Shown here piece after piece: positions 54,134 to 64,000 of a stretch of DNA of 64,000 nucleotides. The notes below the pieces were generated by a model. It worked only from the letters and a program-made list of their open reading frames with translations, had not been told where the DNA came from and searched no databases. Both the position numbers and the translations under genes were made by a program. The stretch's first letter is position 1; the number at the start of each line of letters is the position of its first letter. The stretch comes from Syngnathus acus (Eukaryota; Chordata; Actinopteri; Syngnathiformes; Syngnathidae). The DNA lies in contig NC_051087.1 in NCBI RefSeq assembly GCF_901709675.1, positions 5,845,001 to 5,909,000 of the forward strand. Direction: 5' to 3'.

Positions 54134-54248
54134 GTAGTAGTGCACTCGCTTGACTTCAGTGCAGGCAGCGTGGGTTCGGCTCACACTCAGTGACAGTGTG
54201 AGTATAGGTCTGAAAGGTCATTTGCGACAGACGGACAGATGGATGGAA
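54134..54248 (+). mobile_element. 5' (tRNA-like) head of a teleost SINE with pol III boxes
   Basis: A-box TAGTGCACTCG at 54138-54148 fits TRGYNNANNNG; B-box-like GGTTCGGCTC at 54173-54182. Then CTCAGTGACAGTGTGAG, the usual first body segment of this SINE type, ending ACAGATGGATGGA. The middle and tail body are missing. Confidence 0.7.
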
Positions 54249-54939
54249 GAAAAGATTGAATACTTGTGCTTGAGAGTGTACACTCCTCTCCCAGCCTCTT
54301 GATGTATAAGAGCGGCTGAGTTCCGTGTTAGCGGAAAGAATGGCACAGTAACGAGCGCTTCCCATTGTGGGGCTAATATGACATTGTTCTCTGTTAATTA
54401 AGGCAACTATGACATTTAAAAGCTGAACTGGAATTTGATTCAGTGCAGAAGAGCAGCTCATCCATATATGCTATGGCATTTCAAGATTTCCATCCCATTT
54501 ATCTCATCCTTTCTCCTAAGCACTAAAAAGCATGCAGAGAATATTTTTCTCCCCATTTATGAGTGGAACTGGAGTCTGTTACATTAAATGAATTCCAAAT
54601 TATACAACTTTGGGGGGGAAGGCGACTGAGGAGAATAAAGTCCTTTTCATACTATCTTACTGAATAATTTTGCTAATGTGAGACATCAATATGTCAGGAG
54701 TGGATATTCGCACAGCTGCTGCGGCGTCTCATTCATTAATTGTAAACTTATATTTGCTCATTTCTGCAAGGGATTGATAGTGACAGGGACAAAAATTAAA
54801 TGCTCGTCCATTGCATGGCAGCAGGTTCAATAAACCTAGTCACCGATTACCATTCATGCAACAGCATGTTATTGTAGTAATTGAATAAAGTGAAATTACA
54901 CATCCATTACAGTCGGTGGCTGTGACGTGCTAAATGTCT

Positions 54940-55075
54940 GATTGATTGATTGATACAGCTTTATTTCGAACATATTTAAAACATGAGAAATAGGGAAATA
55001 AATAAATAAAACAATTAACATTAGTTGGATGCTCGAAAAGGAGTAGGAGGAAGCAAAGCATGTCAGAGTAAACAC
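54940..55075 (-). mobile_element. 3' end of a LINE (L2-like), reverse orientation, tentative
   Basis: (GATT)n at 54940-54954 followed by ACAGCTTTATTTCGAACATA and, further on, TCGAAAAGGAGTAGGAGGAA. This pairing of a tetranucleotide tail with that conserved segment is typical of a fish non-LTR element's 3' end read on the minus strand. No reverse transcriptase frame. Confidence 0.5.
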
Positions 55076-58000
55076 AGAGAATAAAAACAATATTAATTAG
55101 GTTATTCAGCAGATTCATAGTTCTTTTTTAAAATTTAATTTTAATTTTTTGGGGAGCAAAATATTTTCTTCTCCCTGTGGGGCAAAACAGAAACTAATTG
55201 CGAGGCACTGGTTAAGTGTTGATTTTCCCAGATTCCACACTGAGTCAGTAAATGTGTGATTAAATTGAGACAATATTAGCACTTTTTGAATATTCATACT
55301 TTTAGGAACATTTTTTTTTTCCTGGTACTGTGCGGAGAGATTGTTTTCAATTTAAACTGGGTGCCTTGACTTTGCATAGATTACAGCATCAAATAGCGTA
55401 GCGATAACATCCAAGGGAAGCATGTACAGTAGTATGCATAACTCCGACCATTCCTTTGTTGATGAGATTGTCTAGCTGTGAGCAAAAGCTAATTAGCATT
55501 TATCGTGGCCACATCAAGTCTGCTCCAGGATGGCCGGCCTGAACTTTGACTTGTGGAATCACATCAACATGCACACGGGCTTCCCTGCCCTGACCTGAAT
55601 GTGCCACCCTGCTCTGTGCGCATGCATAGCCAGTCCTAAGGCCACCTCATCTGCTTGCATTGGCCAGTGTCTGTCTCAGTGTGCACACACTTACCGCTCA
55701 TTGTCTCCTCACCTCAATTTTCCAACAGAGTGCGCATGGAAGAAAAACACTTAACAGGTATGTGAGGGGCCACCCTGAATAATTCACTCTAATTGGTGAA
55801 ACATTGGGAGGGGGGGGGTTCCAGGAGGGATGCAGCGGATACGGGGACATCAATCCCCTGGCTTTTTTTTTTTTTTCTGAGGTCACGTACACCCCCCATG
55901 CATGTTTAATTGGCTTTGGGATGGCAGTGTTTCTGCTGCCTCTGCTGTGAGTCACACTCACAACGCCTTTTCTCCAGCGTGCCTTTTTCGCAGCGCCTCA
56001 GCAATGGAGAAGCTATTTCGGGAACACATTAGGAGCCTAGAAAACACTGACATTTAGACTATTGCTGGGATGGCTAAGGGGGAGGAAGGGGTGTGGGCTT
56101 GTCACTAGTGTGTATGATAGATACAGTGGCCTACTGCCAAAGTGCCTTTGTTGAGAGCAGGTACAGCCAGGTTGAAATTCCTTTATGTGTATTAAGCAGA
56201 AAAAAGAAAAAGTTCAATAAATTAATATTAAATAAATGCTTTACTTTCTACTCTATTCATGCACCGTGAGTGGAGACAAGCTGATTGTTTTATTTTCAAG
56301 GGAGAGCAAAAAGTTGGCTTGAAAAGTAAACTGCAATTGTTTTAAAATAGTTTGGGCTTCCAAAGATGTGGAAAAAAATAGTGTCAAATAAAGAAAAACA
56401 AAGTGGGAGGATACAAAGATATGTTGCTGCCAAGAAAAAGTGAAACACTGAGTGTGAATCTTACCAGATAGTGTGAGGATGAGCATCCTGTTGCTTTATC
56501 TCTGCAACAGAGCAAAAGTGGTTTCCTCTCAGGGGTCTCGGACTTCCTTGTTGGTAATGAGGAGTGGCTTCCTTGCAGTGGACAGGTGCAGCATTGATGG
56601 CTAATGATGACAAGAACCGCTCCAAATGTGGAGATCTTCTCAATCTTGCTGGTTGATTCACATCCCATTGGAGTTTTTCTTTCAAGAATTTTGGGGTATG
56701 TATGTAAATGTTTATATGCACAAATAGAAAACATGCTTTCCTTCAAAGTGCAATGGTTGCATGTTTTCCAAATGTGTAGTTTGCTTGATCGTTCAGTAAC
56801 ATGCACAAGTCTTGGGAAAAATCCATGATTTCCAGACAGCATGAATCACATGCCACATTTTTGCACATACCAGAAATTTCCACAGTAAACAAATCAGTGG
56901 AGGCTCTCCTTTTTGGAGTTTGCACGCATTTCCTGTGCTTGAATTAACAGGACCCAACTCACAAACAAATCTGTTATTCTCGATTGCTTCATGCTGCCAT
57001 AAATTAGCCCAAAGTGTGTCAGTAAAAGTCCAAATGGTTGAGATTATTAGAAGCAAACAATGAGCAAATGGAGAAGGAATCTATTTGTTTTCTTCTTCAC
57101 CCTCCTCCCAGCTCCTCCTGCAAGCTGTCGGCCTCACAGTCTGGGGGTGGTGCTTTACCTCAGTATATTTGGATTCTCTGGCTTTTGTTTAGAAATGATT
57201 CACAGATACTTTTTTTCCCATTCCCATCATGAGATGTTGGCTGCTTGTTGCTATGGAGACATTACATGACAGTTTGGAGATGCACCTTGAGAAAGAAATG
57301 TTTGACTGGTTTGACTTATTTCTTTTGTCAGTGGCCGAGAGCCTCTTGTCAGCATCTGGAAAATAAAGTATATATTAAAGGTTTCACATCTCCAAGGTTT
57401 GTTGTTGGTCTCACAGCAAGTGAGTGGAATTTCAGCGTTACAGAAAGAATATAGTGAAGGCCCTTTTTTAGGCAATCGAAATGAATCATATCAATCTCGA
57501 TTGTAGTTGGAATTAAATTCTGAGGCGATTCGAGGTTACTACCTTTTGGTTGACGGTCAAAGCTCTCAGGTTCTTCAATAACCCCACTCATCCAGTCCTG
57601 TCTTTAGAGACCATGTGCTGAAAGCCAGGAAGAGGAAGTAAACGATTCATTGAAGGTTCAGCAAAAACGGACAAAAATGACATCAAGAGGGAATTTGTTG
57701 AATTGAATGTCACCATTCAACACAAACTGACAAAAAATATTTATTTTAGTATTTTTGTCAAACCGTATTAAAAAATCGGTGTGTGTTTGAGAAAACAGGT
57801 ATATAAGGTCATGAAACTCTGGATCAGTCATTTGTTATTTTATTTTGGCATTAAACAAGTCTCCAGTCTTGATATTTCAACCAAACTACTAAAATATTTA
57901 AGCAAAATGATGGAAAGGCAATGTACACAATTGATAAATATTTAATATTCTGCGCAAGTTCATGTACATGGTTGGAGTACAAATGCCCAACACACAAGAC

Positions 58001-59525
58001 GATTAGAGGACTTCAGACCTTCCATCACGCAAAATCAAAAAATATTGGGATCTACAAAATTAATAAAATACTGAGGGAAAATTTCTAATTCATCTATATG
58101 CCCTGAATATTTTACAATCTGTTACATCTACTGTATATGAAGCTGCAAATATCACAACTCTAGTCAGCCTTGGGGAGCATAAAGAATTTATTTAGCTCAC
58201 GTAAAGCGAAGACTGCATGAATACTTTGCAAAATGCTTGGCTAGGTAGTTGTGAGGCTTGAATATTGGCTGCAAACATTTACAAGCTCATATTTCCATCC
58301 CGCATGTACTCGCATTATTTGCATTCATCGTGGTTATTTGCATAGAGTCAGTGGGGTGAGCTGAGAGGGTTCAGTGGTGTATTGACAATAACCAACAGGT
58401 ACTTGTGTGTGAGAAGCCGATGTGTAAATGTTGGCGTTTGCGCATGAAATTGCAGCAGAATCATCAAACATTCAATTTGATTACATTTCTGAAGGCATGA
58501 TTACCTGCTATAAAGGATGTGCCTGAATGAAAGATGTTAATTAATTTTATACAGCTCACAAAGCTAACACACATTGTGAAAAAAAAGATGCGCAGCATGA
58601 ATGAGGTGAGCAGAAATGTGACATCTCCAATTCCGATTGGCCGCCTTGTTGGCAACTGATAAAATACACACCAACAATTGCACATTCCCTCCTTCAGTGA
58701 GCAGGACAACACATTTGTCAACTAACTCCAACACCTCATCTAAATTTAAAATGTAATTTAAGAACCATTCAAATGTATAAGTCGCTATGCACCCCACAAT
58801 ATTAACAATTTACCAACAATCTCAGCATGAGGTCACCCGGGTGCTCGTTGTGTATTTGCCGCTTCTATTGTGTGCATCTGCTCCATATAAATGTGTTTTC
58901 GCTCTTATTTATTTTTATTTTTTTGGGTTTCCAAATGTGTCCTGTGGAATGCCCTGATGGTTGCATAACCCCGAAGCAGGAAAATGATTAAAAAGTTGGC
59001 TGTTTCCTGAAGCATCCAAGGACTCTTCATTATGTATCTGCTGCCTCTTTTCAAATCATTGATGAAAAAACTATGCTCTTATGACAGCAGAGAATGAGGG
59101 GTGCACCAATGAGTGCAGGAATGAATGTCCTTGTGCTGCCATGTTCAAACAAAGGTTTCCACGACAACCGCATGTACCATTAGTGGTCTTATCAAAACTT
59201 TGAGCCCGGGAACCTTAATTACCCCTCATTTCCATGCACGTCCACGTGCGTGTGCGTACGCACACATGCTGTACGTGCTCTCTAGCCTTAAATCGGAGGG
59301 CATGTCAAGCTTTGATTGCGGTGAATGCTATACTTCATCCCATGAGCTGACTGAATGAGAGGAGCCACTTCATGCTTTCGGACGATTGGGCTGATTTAGA
59401 GGCAGACATTATTAAGAAAGGATAAGGAGAGACGTTCCCGAAAATACAAGCCCACTGCATATTCATGGGTCCCTTGGACTGACTTGCTGTCCAATGACAT
59501 CAAATAATAGAGAAAAATAATAGCT

Positions 59526-59563
59526 TATATATATATATATATATATATATATACTATATATAT
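59526..59563. repeat. (TA)n microsatellite
   Basis: About 28 bp of alternating TA, a CTA break, then another short TA run. Confidence 0.92.
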
Positions 59564-62500
59564 CAGCAACTTTTCAAAATTATACCTATAGGCCTAAACG
59601 TAAGCAGAACGACTGACAGAATAAGATTAAATCAACAGAAATTGTTCCCTTTGCCCATCGCAGTTAGTGAAGTACTTCGGAGGGAGATCGTTAACTCCAC
59701 CAGAAAAATTTGTAATAAGGCCGCACCTTTTTTATGCTCCATTGAGTCACTGTAGCCTCTTGAGGGACAAATTGAGAGGGCAAAACACAACAGGTCAAAT
59801 TTAACTTGTTCTAGATCATTCAAATTGTGCCTTTAAAATGAGCCTACAATTTTCTTTTTATTCCAAATCATTAGGAACTGTTCTTCTATTGTAAAGGTCA
59901 AGCCGGACTTAAGGGAAATCTATTTTGAAAAAATTAAGGAAGCAACATAACCAGCAGCTGTAGGGACATCATTAGATTTGATTTCTTGATTTCCTGTCAT
60001 ATAAATACACATTTGCTCGTGCTAGCCGTATCAGCTGGGCCAAATGTTGGGCCTGGCGGTGTCGGGCAATCTGGCGATTGCGCTGTAATCAGATCAACAC
60101 AAAGTATCCCATATCATCTGGACAGACATGCGTCTAGGCTCATCAGGTCGGGAACAGCAGACTGACACAGGCTGAGTGCCTCAAACTTCAATTCGGGCTC
60201 TTGGGCGGAATCATGCCACATATCCTTCCCAACAGAATTGGGCTCAATTGCAAAGGGGAAGAGACCAAATGTCTTGACTATCTTCCGGATTTTTGTTGGA
60301 GGGAAATAATTACAGCCATCTTAAATAGGGCAGAGGGTGATAAAAATGAAGTGTCAACGCCTGTTTTGACAAATTGAAATGTTGAAAAGTTTCTTCTTGT
60401 TTTGAATCGTAGCGTCTCTGTGCCAACAAAGCAAGTGGATTCAACAGAGTTGGATGAATTTGGATCAACCATTAACTGAGATGATGTGCTCCAACATAAC
60501 TCCCTGATCCAACATCAACAACTTCCAGCTTGACTGAAGTTTGTCACTGAACATTTGGACACTTCTCCTGGAGTTACTTTCTCTTGGCCATAAGGAAAAT
60601 ATTGAGTTTTTTTGGCTACAATGAGCATGGGATCGTTTTTCCTATGATTGTACATTGCCAACAGTTAGTGGAATAATGAGGATGTTTCAAAAATGAAATC
60701 CATCCTTGTATTTATATATGTCAGAATTGTAACAGTCATTTGTATGGGTTTTGCTGTCTTTCCAAACCAGTCTTATTTAAAATTGAGATAGAAAAGGCAC
60801 GAGAATGGATTGGAAAGGAGATCTGCCAGACTACACGTTTACGGTAGGTTTTTTTTTTTGTGACTTTGTGAGTTATACTGCAGCCCTAAAGAATGTTTCC
60901 AAAAGTCAGTTTAACTTTAAAATGTTTATGAAGTGCTTTAAAATACAATAACGTGTTTAATGATACAATTATAAAAGTCTTGTGTGGATATCGTAAAAAT
61001 TTGTCACCGATATCTTGGAACCGATTATCAGCGATGAACGAGGGATCGTTGTTTACTAGATCATGTTTGGCAAAAACATTTGGTACAATTTCAGTCGGGC
61101 CAGCTTGAGGGGGTTTTAGGGCTCCCTGTTGGTGGGAACCTATGGGTCCAACATCTGCTCACTGCCGGTGGGAGAATGGTGCCCTTCTTCCTTCTCCCAT
61201 CTTCTCCCCTCTCACACCACGATACATATTTGATTTTCATAGTCTTTCCATCGTTCAGCTACTTCCTTACTTTATCATTTGAAATATTTCATTAGGAAAC
61301 AAAACATGGATTTTTTTCTTTCGTTTTTTTAGACCACAGATGCATGATAAAAGAAGCAAAATCCCAATTTTATGGTTGATCTGTTACTGTAACAGTAGCA
61401 GGGGCTGCAACAGATTCCACATGACTGTGACGAATCGGAGAAGCGTCTGCCCGGTATGATTTCATCTCACCGTGCAATGAGCTAAACTCACTGTGGTTCA
61501 CTCGGGAGAAATTAGTAACCACAGGAGACAAGATGAACCTGATTCACTTTTATTGGGAACAAGGGTGAAAGCTTTAGCGCTTTGAGGTTAGCCTACCGTA
61601 CGTGCGTGCATACATGTAATGAAATCTCAGACTTGCCAAGCGGAGAGCTTAATATAGTTCCTGAAAGACTTTAACAAGACCGGCCCCTAAAGACATGATC
61701 CACATCATCCCAAGTTCCAGTGTTTGGAAATAATTCAGCAACAACACTTTATTGAAGGAAGAGCAAACAACAGCACTCAAGGCTATTCTTGATTGCTCAG
61801 TCTTTTCCTGGCTCCTTTTCAAGCTACTGTATGTAGTTGCCAGTTTTGTCAGCAGCTGTCCATTTTTCACACACTTGTTCTCTAGTTGGAGGCAATATTA
61901 TTTCATCTGTTAACTCATTCCTCTTAAAAACTGTTTCAAACCATCAAGCGCCTTCTAACACACAGGTGACAGGAGACATTGACACGTGATGGCATATTTA
62001 TGGCTTATTGGTATGATTTCTCATTATCCTGTCACGGTTCTTATATGTGATCAATTCACACATTCACATTCAAACAGGAAGTTTAATTAAAAAAAAAGCA
62101 TTCATTATCTCATCTGATCGGAGACAGTTATTGCCCGTATCATTTTATTAACAGTGTCCTATCTATCCAAAGCCACCCGCAAGTGGCTGCAATATATGTC
62201 CGCCCCAATGTCCCTCAGAGTTAACTTAATTCAAAAATTTGATCCTTGTCCAAATCTGCCATCATTCTGCTGGTAATCCTATCAGCAGACATCATCAAAT
62301 TCCTCAGAACTTCTTTTCCAGGAAAAAAAAATCGGGGTTATTTAAAATGTCTCGATATTTATAACCGTGTGGCACATCTACTGATGGAGACTTGAGATCA
62401 AGTAGAATGTGTCCAGAATTTGAGTGGAACATGAAGATGGATCAGATCCAAGCACAAAGCACATAAGGTAAACGGTAGCAAATACCACCCACGTGCAGAG

Positions 62501-64000
62501 ACTGCTGAGAAACTGAATATAAATTGGTTTATTCACTTTTTAAACTGGTAAAATGATAGACCCAAACATTGTAGATTCAAGTCAAACTGGGATTTAGTGA
62601 ACGACGAGCGTTAATGAGTGGAGCAGGGTTGATCTCTCTGGAGGGTCTGACTAACGTAAAGTACACACACTCAGTGGCCTCGATGGAGACTTTGATGCTA
62701 AGTGATACAAGAGCAGTAAAAAGACCAAGTCAGGTACGGAGACAGAACTCAGACACAATAACGGCTGTATAAAATCAAGCAATTATTCCCAATTTTGAGT
62801 TATTTTATTTGTTTTGCTTACTCTTGATTCTTACTGCCAGTCCCTACCTGTCCAAGAAGGGATGGAACGGTTTAGAGTACATATACTGAGGTACAAAAAA
62901 ATATTAATAATAAAAAAACAAGAGTTAGTTAATTGCTGTTTCAATTCTTAATTCTGGCGCTTTGCTTTGTGTGACTCTTTTATGGAAAAGTGAGAAAAGT
63001 TGATTCACAGGCAAAACTACAACCATAGTCTGGGTCCACTAATTTCTGAATGTAGGGAAAACAGAGACTTATCCCTAAATTGCAGTGGTCACAAAAAAAA
63101 GACGCTCACAAAAATCTCAACTGAAGTGTAAAATATCTTTTACCGTGCCGAAATTTTTTTTCGAATGAGAGTAATAATAAAAGCAAAATATTTTATTTAT
63201 TTAGTTTTTTTTTTTAAAACCTTTTTATTTTCAACTCAACTAGCCTCTTCAACCAAAACTATTTCGAATCTTTCAAATTCTTTTTGACTGAACACTAAAC
63301 CGTGAAGGTTGAGAGATCTCCGATTGAAGGACCTCAGAAGAAACACAAACCTCACAGTCACTTCCATTTTGCTCTTGAATTTATTTACTGTTACTTTCTT
63401 TCATAATATAACAAATAAAATCCCTGAATGTTCAACAACGATTGGCTGCAAATTGTTAGCTGGACAACCCTGACATGAACAGTCTTTACCACAGCACGTC
63501 CCCATTGAAAAACAAAGAATACTTTAAGAGCTTTTGACACAATGCTAGGCCTCTTAAGACGGACATCTTAAAGTGAATAAAGTGCAGCATTATGGTCATG
63601 AGAAATGCAGACAAGAAAGAAAATCAGCCCAAGCTGTGCCTCATCAATGTCATACGGCAGCAAGATTCCAATTTGTGTGTGCTTTAACACTTATTTTAGG
63701 CTCCGATGTTCGTGAAAAGTGCTTTTTGACGTGTACCCGCCCGCCGCTAAAGAGCACTGAACATAATAACACAGCTGACTCAATTTGATTGTACTGTGTC
63801 CTTTACATTGACTGAAATCTGTCAGAGATTTGTATAGCTATTATTAAATACAGTCCAGTGGCAGTTGTTAGTATTTTTATTTAAAATCATCACCTAAAAG
63901 CAGCCGTGTGCGTGTGTTCATGTGACTGTTCGTGCGTACATTCAACACGTTTCACTCTGAAAACACAGAAAGCCCAACAGTTTAATTATACTCCCATTCT

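Larger units (their letters stand above)
51681..64000. other. 3' flanking DNA (12.3 kb), no gene seen
   Basis: No open frame has the length, codon character or splice-flanked pattern of an exon and none gives a peptide I recognise. Contents: GA-rich tract 52233-52273, SINE pieces 53888-53973 and 54134-54248, LINE tail 54940-55075, TA tract 59526-59563. The rest is unique-looking AT-rich DNA. Confidence 0.7.

Noticed and set aside
56384-56842. 152-codon minus-strand open frame, the longest outside adgrl3
   Set aside because: Peptide is Cys/His/Ser-rich with no recognisable domain, no codon-usage signal and an overlapping open frame on the plus strand; consistent with chance in repeat-like DNA.
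56905-57160. TTTTGGAGTTTGCACGC and GGCCTCACAGTCTGGGGG resemble pieces of a common fish repeat
   Set aside because: Too short and too diverged to delimit an element.

Overview
The window is vertebrate genomic DNA, almost certainly from a teleost fish. Short GC-richer exons with GT..AG introns lie in AT-rich intron sequence with many CA/TG, TA and ATGG microsatellites and short DNA-transposon, SINE and LINE remnants of teleost type. Nothing prokaryotic, plasmid-like or viral was seen: no operons, CRISPR array, rRNA gene or intact tRNA gene.

A single gene fills positions 1-51.7 kb on the plus strand: the 3' three quarters of a latrophilin, an adhesion G-protein-coupled receptor. It is best matched to ADGRL3 (LPHN3). 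Eighteen core exons splice into one open frame of 1192 codons plus stop, with matching phases at every junction. They encode, in order, the end of the olfactomedin domain (window starts inside this exon), a Ser/Thr/Pro/Gly-rich linker, the hormone-receptor (HormR) domain, the GAIN domain with an intact GPS site (HL^T), seven membrane segments and a long cytoplasmic tail ending in the PDZ ligand LVTSL. The N-terminal signal peptide, lectin domain and most of the olfactomedin domain lie upstream of the window. The ADGRL3 call rests on the tail ([35 protein letters not shown]); the fish co-orthologue cannot be told.

Layout: 1-231 olfactomedin exon; 232-10827 large intron; 10828-13214 linker, HormR and first GAIN exons; 14937-14975 a 39-nt microexon; 21449-27811 rest of GAIN and GPS; 29003-41926 seven-helix exons; 43127-49862 tail exons, including a 129-nt cassette and an 18-nt microexon that keep frame; 49863 to about 51.68 kb 3' UTR; 51.7-64 kb flank with no gene seen, only repeat debris.

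The main points of interest are in alternative splicing: two microexons, a tail cassette, a pair of donors at 43253/43304 that would add a peptide repeating TPGRYST with almost all codons synonymously changed, and an in-frame upstream acceptor at 41740 in the third intracellular loop. I found no wholly new system. Several repeat structures (tandem duplication at 311-615, two copies of one inverted-repeat element in two introns, a possible exon-duplication scar at 33381) are listed as observations.
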